Shown in pieces: positions 47,884 through 59,756 of a DNA stretch of 64,000 bases (its first letter is position 1; each line of letters begins with the position of its first letter). The notes under the pieces are model-generated. The model worked only from the letters and a program-made list of their open reading frames with translations. It did no database searches and was not told the DNA's origin. Position numbers and translations under genes: made by a program. Origin of the DNA: Aquatica leii (lineage: Eukaryota > Arthropoda > Insecta > Coleoptera > Lampyridae); the NCBI GenBank assembly GCA_035610365.1, contig CM069432.1, positions 222,664,532 through 222,728,531 of the forward strand, read 5' to 3'.

Positions 47884-48872
47884 TTGTCTGTGGAATGTAT
47901 TGGAGATATCAATATTCAAATTACACAACAGGAAAAAATTAAAGTAAGAAATGTTCTTCATGTACCTGGATTAGCGGCCAATTTATTGTCAGTGAGCACA
48001 ATTACAAAGAATATGGTGTCATTTTATGAGAAAGGTTGTCACATAAAAAATGCAGATGGAAAATTGTTGTGCTCAGCTACTTTAATAAATAAATTATATG
48101 TTTTAGACACTTATGCAAATGATGATGAAAGTGCACATTTGGTGTCTAATAAAGTTAATTTAAATGATATTAATTTGTAGCATCTTCGGATGGCCCATCT
48201 AAATATTTCAGCTCTTAAAAAATTGCCTAATTGTGCTGAGGAGGTTAGCTGTCGCTGGATTCGCAGAAAGATAATATTCAGTGTTCCACCTGTTGCGAAG
48301 GAAAACAAACAAAGTTGCCTTTCAAGCAAGCAGGAACCAGAGCAACGAAGCCATTAAATTTTATTACTATCATTGACGATTACACTAGAATGGTTCATAT
48401 CTACTTTCTAAGAGATAAACAAAACATATTACAAGTTTTTAAGGATTATAAGCGGAAAGTAGAAAATTAATTGGATCATACAATTAAAGTTATAAGAACC
48501 AATAATGGTGAAAAGTATTCCAACTCCAATTTTGAGCACTATTTGGCAAGTTGTGTAATTATTCATCAGACCTCCACCCCATATACCCCTCAGCAAAATG
48601 GCCTTGCAGAACGAATGAATCGTACTTTAGTAGAAAAAGCTAGATGCATGATGTTTCATGCAAATTTAGAGAAACCTATCTGGACTGAAGCTATAGCCAC
48701 AGCTGCATATATTGTAAATAGATCACCAACCAAAGTATTAGGAGATACTACACCATATAAAATGTGGACCGGAAAAGAACCTAAACTGAATTACATCAGG
48801 ATATTTGGTTCAAAGGTGATGGTTCATGTTCCAAAGGAAAGAACACTAAAATGTGACAGGAAATCATCATAG
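47884..48872 (+). pseudogene. Copia protease end and integrase
   Basis: Protease C-terminal part and pre-integrase region (VLHVPGLAANLLSVS; LRMAHLNISALKKL for the His pair). A TAG lies at 48178 and a frame change near 48235. The expected segment with the first catalytic Asp (family SDLCGP) is absent: the text runs from the GTRATKPL region straight to NFITIIDDYTRMVHIYFLRD. The second catalytic Asp is Asn (RTNNGEKY). The Glu motif TPQQNGLAERMNRT is intact (48592-48636). Stops at 48468 and 48870 break the frame. Integrase is therefore inactive by several independent losses. Confidence 0.85.
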
Positions 48873-50840
48873 ATGATTTTCGTTGGTTACTGTGAAAATA
48901 CGAAAGGATACCGCATAATGAATCCATTAACTCATCAGGTCACAAAGAGCAAGGATGTTATTTTCTTTGAAAATATTAATGAATCTGGTGAATGTTCAAT
49001 TACAGTGAACCCTATTGAAAATGAGTCAGTTAAGTTGGATTATGCTGCTTCTGAACAAAATCAGCAACCGAAAGAATCTGTCATAATTCCTCAGTCAAGT
49101 GGATCAGTTATTGAGCATACTTTGAGAGAATCCGAAGGTGAAGATTCTAGTGACCAGGAAATTGACTCGGGCGATCCTGATAATAGTTACCGTCCTCCGA
49201 GGTCATTACCACTGCAGAATCAACAGCTAAGTAATATCACACTAAAGCCACGTAATAGAAATCATAAAAACATAATGGGATTATTTTGTTTATACACAAG
49301 TGTTTTAGATCCACAAAGTGTGGAAGAAGCTTTGTCATCCCCGCATGCTAGTGAGTGGAAAAAGGCGATGGATGAGGAATTTAACTCCTTGATCGAACAT
49401 AAAACTTGGCAACTTGTTGACTTACCCAGAAACAAAAAGGTATTACCAAGCAAATGGATATTTAAAACAAAAACTGACCTACAGGGAAGTATTATTCGAT
49501 ATAAGGCAAGACTTTTTATAAAGGGTTTTGCACAAAAGAGAGGAATAGATTACCAAGAAGTTTACTCTCCGGTGGTAAGATACACCTCTCTTCGCTATTT
49601 GTTTGCTATAGCAGCAAAGCACAATCTACCCATTGAACAAATGGATGCTGTATCAGTTTTTCTACAAGGAAAAATAGATACTGACATATACATGCTACAG
49701 CCAGAGATGTATAATGAAGGAGATTAAGTATGTCACTTACTGAAGTCTATCTATGGGCTCAAGCAGGCGAGCAGATTGTAGAATATTAAGTTGAACAAAG
49801 TCTTGAAGGAAATGGGAATTGAGCAATCAAAGACCGATTCCTGTGTCTATTACGACATTAATAGAGGAATTTACATTGCCGTTTGGGTTGATGATGTAAT
49901 AACTTTCAGCTTTCAATCAGCAATTACTGAAGAAGTGAAGAAAAACCTATATTCGAAATTGAGTATGAAAGATCTTGGTCAAGCAAAACAATGCGTGGGC
50001 TTATGTATAAATAGAGAAAAGGATACAATTGCATTGGACCAGGAGAAGTATATAAACGAAATTCTCTCAAGATTCAGCATGACAGATTGTAAACCTGCAA
50101 AAACACCTGTAGAAGTTGGTTTGAAATTTGATAATAGCAATGAAGTTCCATACGATTGTCCCTATCAGCATGCCATAGGGTGCCTATTAATTGTAGCTCA
50201 AGGAACGAGACCGGACATCTCATACGCTGTGAATGCTCTCAGTCGATATAATAAGGAACCTAAATCTGAGCATTGAGTTGCAGTGAAAAGGGTAATAAGA
50301 TGTTTACAGGGCACTAAACATTATAAACTTACTTATACTAAAAATGGACAAAGTGAACTAACAGGTTTTTGTGATGCGCATTGGGCGAGTGACATGTGCG
50401 ACCGTAAATCGTGTACGGGATACATTTTTATACTACAGGGTGGTGCAGTGTCGTGGGCTTCGCAAAAGCAACAAGCTGTAGCCCTCTCTACAGCAGAGGC
50501 AGAATATATGGCTATGTCAGCAGCAGCGCAGGAGGCACTATGGCTGCAGCAGCTGCAAGAAGAGATTGGAGGACAACATGATCACGCTCTAGTCATCTAC
50601 AGCAATAACCAAAGTGTTATTAAAATTACATCTAATGATTGTTACCTACCCAGGTCCAAACATATAGATATAAGATATCATTTTTTGAAAGAACATGTCA
50701 ATAATTTAAAGTTAAAATTTTGTTATGTACAAGGTAAAAGGAATGTTTCTGATTTTCTAACTAAGGGTACAACTTTAGATAAACATTTGTATTGTATATT
50801 AAAGATGGGATTGCGTTCTGAGGTGGGTGATGGAAATTGA
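48873..50840 (+). pseudogene. Copia reverse transcriptase and RNase H
   Basis: Integrase C-terminal GKGR-like tail (FVGYCENTKGYRIMNP), acidic linker, then RT from WKKAMDEEFNSLIEHKTWQL (about 49358) through KARLFIKGF, AVSVFLQGKIDTDIYMLQPE, a TAA at 49725, SIYGLKQAS in another frame, and the catalytic box VWVDDVITF (49888-49915; usually YVDD). RNase H follows a TGA at 50276: TGFCDAHWASDMCDRKSCTG, ALSTAEAEYMA, IYSNNQSVI (family CDNQSAI, Asp to Asn), and the terminal SKHIDIRYHFLKEHV with stop at 50838. Three stops and one frameshift; otherwise well preserved. Confidence 0.9.
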
Positions 50841-50853
50841 ACGCACCCCAATC

Positions 50854-51016
50854 TGTATAATTCTTTTTAGGTTCGCTATGTATATGTAGCGACATCTAAA
50901 TAATGTCAATGAAATGCAATGTGCAACATTTTTTTGTTTTCGCAGTATTTAAACTCCGAGGTAATCTCTTAATAAAATTTAATTATTAAAGTTCTTTATT
51001 TGTAGAAAACCTTACA
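50854..51016 (+). repeat. Copia 3' LTR (163 bp)
   Basis: Partner of 46784-46946; begins TGTATAATTCTTTTTAGG, ends ACCTTACA. Confidence 0.9.
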
Positions 51017-52984
51017 AGAACAGTATTAAATTTGTTCCTTCAAGTTGACAAAAATTCAATTTCAGCTCTTATTCCGAAAGTACTCCTGTTCACTACTCTT
51101 GCTCGTAGAGTTATAAAACCACTTTCCAGGTTAAATCTTTAATAAAATGGGGGAAATGTTGTGTTTTATTATTAATGAATGCGCCTTGCATTTTAAGTGG
51201 GCTTAAAAAAACAAAAAAGGTATGTGCAAACAATAAAAAACTGTTATATTAAAACGTGAGTTAAATTTAAATACATAATAAATTTCTGGCGACTAACTCA
51301 ATTGAATGGGTAAGCGATCCGCAGGTTTTGATGTGCTAATTAGAACGTAAGATTAAAAATATGGCAAAACAATTAGAAACTAGGACGGACACCGTTTAAA
51401 TCTATCCAACACTAAACTAGAACAAATGACAAAACACTGGTTATAACAATATATTGCATGTTTTCTAATAGTTTTGTTACAATGTATTCAAATAAATTTA
51501 CATATTATAAATTAAATCAATTTAAATATGTATAACGTTTTAAATGATGAAACCTGGCATTTGTTATTGATAACTTATTATTTCGAATAAAAAATAGATG
51601 TTGCTATCATTTATGGCCAAATGGCATAACCGGTTTTGAAGCATTCACTGTACAATTAACGTACAGTAAAAAAAAATATAGATTAATCACGCGAGTATAA
51701 AACTTAATTAGCGTAGACAATATGAATTTAAACGTTTTATTACAAAAATATTTGCTTAGTGTACTTCAGTTTTGTTAGATTAGTAGTTTACGTAAATATA
51801 TAATTTAATTGAGCGTTTTCTTTGATTTATAACGTTTAAATTGCACATTTTTCATCGTCTTGAACAGGAATTTACAATTTACAACTCGTAAAATAGGCAT
51901 TTTACATCATTGCATATTGATCGTTGATAAAAGTGATAGGTCTTACCAAAATGATTTATTACACTATTGGGAATATCAATTTTAAAGGAGTTTTTCTCGT
52001 GAAAAATATAAAAATTTATAATGTTTTACATTTCAGAAACTATTTTACGTTTAACAATAAATTTCTATCTATGCCATCAAAATAAATAAATTAAAAATTT
52101 TATTTTTGTAGTTATCTTATGTAACTGTTAATAAACAATAGTTTTATATTAAATGTCAAACTTATTTGATTTTGAAAACTTAGTACCTCATTATATTGTT
52201 TAAACCTGATAACACGTTTAAGTTGAATATATTTGTTAATGAGATGTCGCTACATTTGGAAATTAATAAAGAGAAAATGGTAGCGCTTTGCATACGTATT
52301 CACCTGTCAAAACTTCTTTCTTTGATAAATTTCGATATGTTTACATAACACTCAACTGGAATTATTGCGAAATTTAAATCTTGCAACTTGCAACCAAATG
52401 TAATATTACAAATTACTTTATTTAGTAATTGCAATTCGTTTAGTACAACTTGGTTTGTCATATGCAAATGTGTTCTTTGCATAAGGGTTTATTTAGAACT
52501 TTGTTTTAAAAAATAAGTAAAAATAAAAGCAGGGTTGATAAAATTATAAAAATCGTTTATTTTCATACATTTGATTACAATTACGACTGTTTTATCAGCT
52601 TTCTAATAGTGTTGGAAAAGTTTTATTTGCATATTAAATACAAGTGTCAGAATGTTAAATTGTACAAGGACGAAGTGATACTCATTTACCACGAGTGGTA
52701 AAATTTACAGCACAATCCGAAGTTTTTAAAGTTGCGTCACATAGGTTCTTTGTAGCGATTCCATACAAAAAACTGTAAAAATTTTATAATTTTACTAATA
52801 ATTCCACAAACAAAATTAACATTTGTTTTCTTTTTACTATCCTAAGGAAATAGGAAAATATACTAACCGGAATTTTTTTTTAAACAATTTTGTTTTTGCA
52901 TAATTTTACGTTTCAAGTTCTTTTGAATCAGAAAAATGTTTTTTTGACCAAAAAAAATGGGTGTCTGTGTATGTGCTTGTGTGT
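51017..52984. other. AT-rich interval with one diverged repeat copy
   Basis: The only identifiable structure is the repeat at 51538-51720 (listed separately). A 60-codon minus-strand frame at 52300-52482 has no motif. Confidence 0.45.
51538..51720 (+). repeat. Interspersed repeat, partner at 60355-60540
   Basis: Shares with 60355-60540, in order and orientation: ATTGATAAC, ATGTTGCTATCRTTTATG, CGGTTTT, ATAATTAACGTA-type text and GATTAATYAYGC. Overall diverged (roughly three quarters of positions agree by eye). Class unknown. Confidence 0.55.
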
Positions 52985-54617
52985 TTCGTGTCTGTGTGTG
53001 TAACGATGTACCCACGATAACTCTTAAACCAAAAGTCCTACTAACTTGAAACTTGGTGTGGAACTGGCTTTTCATATTCTCTCGGTTCTAACAAAAATTG
53101 GGTCTGATAAATAAATTGGAAGTGGATGTATCCGACATTTTAACAGTTTTTCTTATATAATTTTGTACGTATGTAAGTTATTCAAGTTATTTTTACAGTT
53201 TCTTGTAGACATAATTTTTCCTAACAATTTATTTAAATAATAAATTTTTCTAACATTAATAGTTTATTAGATATTGTATTTATAATTTAAAATGAATTCA
53301 CAAATGAGGCGCATAGATGCAAAGTGCGATTCAAATGAACGCAGTTGGAGAAAAACACGAAAAACTTAGAGGTAAAATTGTTAAGATAACATAGTAATAA
53401 TTTGTTTAAAGCTAGTTATATTGTGTTTAGCAACTTATAAGTTCAAAAAATTTTCAGGCTATTGTTTTTGAGAAAAAATTACAACAAATATGGACATGTT
53501 GCATTTTGCAAATTATTGAAAAAAAATGCTTTGCTCAATTTATTTATATGCAATTATAAAACTGTTATTTAAAACAAGTAATTAAATACAAAGGTAAGTT
53601 TAGAACTAGAAGATTTGTTCAGCTGTATCAGCATGTTAACTTTCTTGTTCTTCTTCTAGAGCTTTTGAAAGGTATAATAATTCTTTTGAAATAAAGTTAT
53701 TATAAATAGCACAATGATCTATCTTTACTCCAGTCAGAACCATAATGTGACGCTAGTAAACTAGAAATACTTTTAATTTTATTAATTTTTTGAGGAACAG
53801 CTATTTTTTAGACATTATTAGCTTTAAATGATTTTCTTTTGTTTACAAATTTCTTTACCTGCTCCAACGTCACTGCAATAAAATGGTTTTTCTTGAATTA
53901 AAATTCCACTGGGAGAATTAAAGAGACACTTCCTAAGATTTCTCTCAAAACGCTAGAAGCTACCTGTGTGTTTATGCCTACCATGCTCGTAATATCAGGC
54001 TAGTAATTATGTGATATTATATGTCCAGTACATTGACTCTGGTAGCACTTTGCATGTAATTTATACCTGGACATGTCGTACTTTGAATTTCAAGGTACTT
54101 TTTACAGACGGATTACCACACTATATGTCGTCTTTTGAAACTGAAATACGTTCAAAAAGATTCAGATTTAAGTGAAGTATACAAAAAAATTATATATTTT
54201 TTAAATTGTGACATGTCGCACTTTGCATCTATACGCATCAAATATAATATAGGTTCAAATCCTGTCTGCGACGATTTTTTTTTAGAAAAAAATTCCATAT
54301 CTTGAAGGGAAAGCAAGATACGTTAAAAATTATAATTTTTACTGATTTATTAAAGGAGAGAGCAATATCGAGGCGTACAAATATAGGCGTTAGTCGATAT
54401 GACAACATAAGCTCAATTTGTCATATTTGTGTTATATCTTAATGAAATCAAGGAGAAAAATTTCAAAAAAATGATAGCATGCTAGGAAGTCAATACAAAC
54501 GTGTACATATTACTTTAAAGTGGTTTTATAAAAACATAACCTTAAAAAAAATATGTAAACATTATTTCATCATTTCTTATAGGAAAGTCGTGTGGTGACC
54601 ACGCCAGTTTTTTTAGG
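52985..54617 (-). repeat. Interspersed repeat family, copy B (interrupted)
   Basis: Inverted relative to copy A (14502-15305). Landmarks: GTGTGTGTAACGATGTACCC, GATAACTCTTAAACCAAAAG, GGTTCAAATCCTGTCTGCGA, TCGATATGACAACATAAGC and the terminal palindrome region CGTGTGGTGACCACGCCAGT. The GGTTCAAATCC string looks like a tRNA B box but no A box is present. Interrupted by a 934-bp insertion at 53306-54239. Confidence 0.75.
53306..54239 (-). mobile_element. 934-bp DNA transposon insertion with 4-bp AAAT duplication
   Basis: Ends are inverted repeats: left GAGGCGCATAGATGCAAAGT, right (reverse complement) GATGCGTATAGATGCAAAGT, 23 of 25 over the first 25 bases. AAAT occurs on both flanks (53302-53305 and 54240-54243). 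Copy A of the host repeat shows the uninterrupted sequence with a single AAAT. The minus strand carries decayed coding text (VASSVLREILGSVSLILPVE; SISSLLASHYGSDWSKDRSL). A 4-bp duplication and GAG-type ends would suit Sola-like elements, but that is only a suggestion. Confidence 0.7.
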
Positions 54618-56002
54618 GATTATGAATTTGATTTGTTTGTATAAATGCTGCAACATTCCTTTACAAAACTGATACAGATTATAAAATGTAGGTTTATACG
54701 GGATTTTCCGCAAAATTCTACAACAATTTGTAATACCCATAAAATTCTACTACAATTGGCAACGCCGGTATTTTACATCATATATTTAAAAAAACATGTA
54801 CTCAAAACAGTCAAAACTATCTGTATCAAAAACATCTGAACTTTATAAAATCTCGCATTCTTTTTTAATACATATGTTAAAAAAAATTCTTAAAATATAT
54901 TAATATTTGTTCTAATCAAAACCTAGTGTGTCATTACCACCCCCAATTAAAGTTTTAAATATTCGTCATAGAAAAGGTCAAGTAAGCTATTTCTCGCCTT
55001 CTATACAGAACGAATTTTAAATATCATTGCTAGAAAAACATATTTTTTGACATCAAAGCTTCAAAATACTTTTTCATTATGTTTGACTGCACCCCTAATG
55101 TAAGTCATTTAAAACAAATGTTTCAAGTTATTCGTTATGTAAAAGTTACCAACAATGGTATAGATACAGTCGAAAGCTTCCTTGATTTTGTGGCAGTTAT
55201 TGAAAAAACTGGATGGGCTCTCACTCAGAAAATTTAGAAAAAATAAAAAATGATGGATTAGACATAAAGAACTGCAGAGGACAATGCTATGATAATAGTT
55301 CAAATATGGTCAACGTGTACAAAGGTGTTCATTCTCAAAATCTTAAAACAGTCTACCTATTATGTGCAGCACATTCCAAAAACTTAATTGGTGCAAATTC
55401 TGCTAGCTTGCCAGAGGAGGCAGAGTTGTACTGTTCCATACTTAATTGTCTCAATAACTTTTTTGCTTCCTTAACTAATAGAAGAAAAGTTCTAGTAAAC
55501 ATGTCCGAATAGATATTGTGAACACGCTCTTACAAAGAAAAGACACCACTATTCACAGATCAACAAAACATATGAGCCGACTAATCCTCGAGTTTAAAGA
55601 GAAAAGGTCAAACTGTTCATCTAATGCATTAAAAGAAGCCAAAGAAATAGCTACAAAGGTTAATTTAGATCCTTATTTTAACAATGCTATAAGAAGGAAA
55701 AAGAAGCGCATGTTTGATGAGAAAGGTGAATATGAAATCCGTGACTTTTCAGAGGAAGAAAAGTTCAAACCCCTACAAAACATAAATAGAGTATTTGGTT
55801 TTCTCAATGGAACTAGGTTTGCATCAATGAAAAGAGAGGCATTAAAACATCGGGGAGTTGAGTGAGCATATAGAGAAAACTTAGACAAGGACGAACTGTC
55901 AATAGAAGTGGAGAGTTTTATATATCACGCTTTAGATTTCAGCTGTAATATGAAAACTGCTACTTCATCAGATCTTCTGACTTTAGTATACCAAAACGGA
56001 CT

Positions 56003-58449
56003 TTAGCCCTTTATTGCCCAGACCTAGTAAAATTAATTTTTTTTCAAATTTTCTTTATTCAGAACGTTTCTTGGGTGTTCAACTACTAAGGCCTCTAAAT
56101 TTTTTTAAATTTTTGTATTGAACTACTAAAATTTTTAAAATTTTGAACTCAAAAGTACCGTTAGGATTTTGATTGTGTCAACTAGAATGGATCTTTCTCA
56201 AGACGTAAAATTAAAACAATTACACAACTTGACGGCGCTTACAAAGTTTTATTAGGTTAATTTTTTCTTTACAAATTCATTTCATGATAAAGTAAAAAAC
56301 AGTTTTTTTTTCATTGCAGCATAAGTATGTAGCACAGCTACTGCATTTGCTATGAGGACGAGACTGAAAACCACAGGCACTGCAATATTCACACCGACCC
56401 CTTTTACCATCGTATATAATCCAGTGACTGCCTCTATTGCCTAAACGGACGTCATCTGGGACGCTGTAGTTATATTTACGACGTTTAGCTACTAGGTTTA
56501 GACTTTTTCTTCTACCTCTTGTTTCAACCATATTTATCAATCCCTGAGAGACAGAACTCATTTTTTCTCGGCTTTGGCAGTTATATTATGTAGGCATTTA
56601 CGAATGCCACTTCGAGAAATCCCCAAATGCCACCATTTTTTAGCTTTACGATTCATCCCATACGTTGTTCGCAATTGATCGGCATGGTCCACACCACCCA
56701 TATGGCGGTTATAATCTTCAACAAGGGTTGGACATTTGACTACCAATTTGCTGCCATCCTTTTCTGTGCGCTCTACAGTAGTTTCCTCAGTCCCATGGAA
56801 ATTTGTGGCCAGGTGAACAACTCGATTATCCTTCCATTTATAAATTCCGATATTTGTGTTAGAATACCTGTAATCAAAATCTCCTCGTTTGAGTGATTTG
56901 TCTTCAGCAAAAGTTTTGGGAAGATCTTTTCTATTTTGACGAATTGTTCCGCAAGCAAGGGTATTATTTACACGAAGCTTTTCCAACAACGGAATCGAGG
57001 TAAAATAGTTATCAAAGTAAACGATTTTATGTTGTCCCCAATACATCTTCGTTAGCGAGAGAACAACACGTTCTCCAAGACCATAACTACTAAATTCCTT
57101 TTCTAATTCTTCATTTTTGCCTTGGTAAACCTCAAATTTGGCTACATAACCGTTTTGATCCGCCACGCACCAAATTTTGTATCCTCTTTTTATTGGTTTC
57201 ATAGGGTTATATTGTTTTATAGAAGAGCGTCCTTTGAAAAGGATCATGCTTTCATCTACACTTATTTTTCTGGTTGGTTTATATAACAGTTGAAACCTCT
57301 TGTTTAGCTCAGTAACTACAGGGCGCAACTTGTACAGCTTATCTTTATTATCTGCGGCTAATTTGGTATTATCATTGCAATGTAAATTGGACAAAATCTG
57401 CTCGAATCTATTGCGCGACATGGCATTTGTAATCATCGGCAGTCCTAAGTCAGAACTGCCATTCCAACAATGTTTCCAGTTAGAAAGTTGATGATAACTC
57501 ATCAGAAAATTAATTCCAATGAACGTTAACAGTTCGTTTTCTGTAAGGTTCAAACGTTTATTTTTTTGAACAGAATAAAGATTGCTTTGAAACGTAATAT
57601 GTTCCACAACATCGCCAAAAACTTTTCTAAAAACATCGGTTGGTGTTTCACACTCTGCAAAAAAAGCTTGAACTGGACCTTCTAGTTCATAATAGTCAGG
57701 CAGAATAGTTTCAACATTTTTCTTCTTCCAAATACGTTTTGGCGGATCCTGAATATCATTATTCCTTTCTTCTTCCTCTTCATGTTCAACTTGTTCTGAT
57801 TCTAACACAGAAGATCTTAGACGCCTGTCATTTGATACATTGCAAGATGATGTATCTGGCTTATCACTGCAGCAACTACCAGGAACAATCGCGTAATTTT
57901 GTAAAATGTTAATTTTTGGCGTATTTCTATTATCAGCTATCTCAGCTGATTCGTCCTCAGTGGATGTTGTTAGATCAGTTTCTGATCTTTTGAAGGAATT
58001 CTCAAACGTATTTGGTAATGATGTCTCAAAATTTTCTTCATTATCACTTCCTTCAACATCTGTGTCTATGTTGTTGTCTAACGGTAAATCCTCTGATTAT
58101 ATTTGATGAGCTATTTCATGTAATTCCGTATCAGATAAAGGTCGCGAATAATGCCATTTTATTGAGGACATTTTCCTGACGGTACTTTTACGGTGTCTGG
58201 AAAAAATCGTAATATTGAGCTTATAAAGCAAGTAACAAGTTAATTTATTAGCTAAGTAGAAAGTAAACACTTCTATCTAAACTATAAAAATGAAATTATT
58301 ACTTACAGTTAAAATTTAGAATGAAATCCAGATTTCAGAATGTCCTCTGAAGCACCGTCAGGATTTACCGGATAAAACGCGCATTAGCCAAATAGCATAT
58401 ATTTGAATTCGCCGGTACTTAGAAGTACCGGCGGACAACAAAGGGTTAA
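56003..58449 (-). mobile_element. piggyBac DNA transposon, nearly complete
   Basis: Element 56007-58445 (2439 bp). The left end CCCTTTATTGCCC and the reverse complement of the right end CCCTTTGTTGTCC are piggyBac-type inverted repeats. Right target TTAA at 58446-58449; left TTAG at 56003-56006, the expected TTAA with one change. Internal inverted GGTACTT/AAGTACC motifs occur near both ends. Carries a piggyBac transposase on the minus strand. Confidence 0.92.
56277..58171 (-). pseudogene. piggyBac transposase, lightly damaged
   Basis: ATG at 58171 (MSSIKWHYSRPLSDTELHEI) with an acidic N-terminus. Codon 25 is TAA (58097-58099). The frame is then open through to 56558. The DDE_Tnp_1_7 domain is complete, with catalytic Asp in SVDESMILFKG, VYFDNYFTS and MGGVDHADQ. 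Around the WWHLG motif two nearby single-base frame changes (about 56630 and 56590) shift the C-terminus. The Cys-rich C-terminal domain is readable in the next frame (56561-56277): CEYCSACGFQSRPHSKCSSC, then ATYLC. About 600 codons with only three lesions, so a young copy compared with its hAT host. Confidence 0.9.
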
Positions 58450-58959
58450 GATGCCTACCCCAACATAACTACAGCATTAGGAATTTTTCTTACAATACCC
58501 GTATCAGTTGGCTCAAAGGAAAGAAGTTTTAGTAAATTAAAAATAATAAAAAAGCACATCAGAAACCTGACAAGACAACAACGACTAACCAACCTCGGCA
58601 TCATTTCCATAACGCACCAAATAGCGTGTAAACACATTTTCGCCTAAAAAATCTCGTAAAGTTAAGTTTCAGTTTGAATATAATTTGTCATAATTCTTAG
58701 AGATTGTGTGAACTATAAAATGTACATGTAAATTGTGTAAATAAAGTAGCTAATATATAAACTGTTTTTCAACAATTATTTTGCTACTTATTGGAATTAA
58801 ACAGTTTTTTAAAGTGAAAAGTGTAATAAATGTTGGTAACAAAATTAGAGGTATTGTTTTGTAAGGTTTTTGGTTTATTGGTCTATGTTGGATATAAAGA
58901 AGGGAGGGTACCAAAGTGACTTCTTGCCCCGGGGGCTAAATAGCCTAGTTAAGTGGCTG

Positions 58960-59756
58960 TTTGGTACTTTTACGTCTGCTTGTTTTACTTTTCAATTATC
59001 AGAAGCAGGAAAAAGTACAGATAAAGTAAATAAAAGGAAATAATGAATAAACACCAGAATGAGAAAAGGACAAACGATCAGAATGTTCACTGATGTTAGT
59101 AAAAAAAAAATTACAAAAAAAATAGAATGACAAGAAAGACTTTTGTTTTCTTAAAATTGAAGTGACATTAACATTTATAATACATAAAAATTAAACTGTT
59201 GTAAATAAAATTATGTTTATTTTTTAAAAAAACATATACTACAAAAGAACAAAGGTAAAACTTCCATTTGTATTACATTATACATTTACACAATTAGTAG
59301 TTTAAGTTTAATTAATAAAAAAGAAAACTAATTGTTTACAAACGTGATTACTGAAGGTTATGTCAAATATTTCACTTGACTTAGTCAATAGCCAATTGTG
59401 TGTTCATATTTTTTTACGTAAAATTTAACTTTAACACTTAGTAATTAAGAAAACGGGGTATAGTGAATGTTAGTATTGCATTTCTAGTAATGAAATTTCT
59501 TAATTTGTTACCTTTTTAAAATTTCCGTTTCGTTTTATTGAGTTTACTGAATTATATTATTATTTTACAAAGATCCTTAGAATTGTATCAAACATTTTTA
59601 AAATTTTGAAGTATATGAAACAAATTATGTATTTGTGTTTTTATTGGTTTATTAAGAGAATAGTATTTTTACTATTTTAATTTAATTTTTTAATTAGTAT
59701 TTAATAAGTTTAATAGAAATGTGTTCAAAACCTTAGATAGAAATGCACACATAAAA
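58960..59756. other. AT-rich interval, nothing recognised
   Basis: No frame above 50 codons; several A and T runs. Confidence 0.5.

Larger units (their letters stand above)
46784..51016 (+). mobile_element. Ty1/Copia LTR retrotransposon, both LTRs present
   Basis: Two 163-bp LTRs enclose a primer binding site and a gag-pol region in the Copia order gag, protease, integrase, reverse transcriptase, RNase H. LTR divergence of about 6 percent and multiple coding lesions indicate an old, inactive copy. Confidence 0.93.
55035..58651 (+). pseudogene. ZMYM1/DUF4371 hAT transposase pseudogene (split)
   Basis: Upstream part: IFDIKASKYFFIMFDCTPNV (catalytic Asp in DCTP), VIRYVKVTNNGIDTVESFLD, LDIKNCRGQCYDNSSNMVNV (RGQ.YD.A.NM family block, 55258-55317), VYLLCAAHSKNLIGANSAS, then a stop and RRKKKRMFDEKGEYEIRDFS and further to about 55862. 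The frame is then read as LLTLVYQNG up to the piggyBac. Downstream part (58455-58651): IFLTIPVSVGSKERSFSKLK, then RQQRLTNLGIISITHQIA, the hAT C-terminal dimerisation domain, ending at TAA about 58649. Frameshifts at 55200, 55512 and 55862 kill the gene independently of the insertion. Confidence 0.82.
55030..58959 (+). mobile_element. ZMYM1-like (DUF4371) hAT remnant, interrupted by piggyBac
   Basis: Transposase text runs from about 55035 to 56002, is interrupted by a piggyBac (56007-58445) and resumes at about 58450-58660. The right end (58890-58959) reads GGAGGGTACCAAAGTGACTT, CTTGCCCCGGGG and CTAGTTAAGTGGCTG, close to the terminal sequence of ZMYM1-like hATs (CTAGTTACGCCACTG type). The left end is missing, so the copy is 5'-truncated. 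AATAAA lies near 58738. Confidence 0.78.

Noticed and set aside
47571..47961. Minus-strand frames of 66 and 104 codons inside Copia gag
   Set aside because: They overlap the zinc knuckle and protease on the plus strand and have no independent support.
54244..54270. tRNA-like B box GGTTCAAATCC in repeat copy B, suggesting a SINE
   Set aside because: No A box at the right distance upstream, and copy A has lost the consensus at the same place.
55109..55303. Minus-strand frame opposite the ZMYM1-like transposase
   Set aside because: The opposite strand carries clear transposase motifs; this is a shadow frame.
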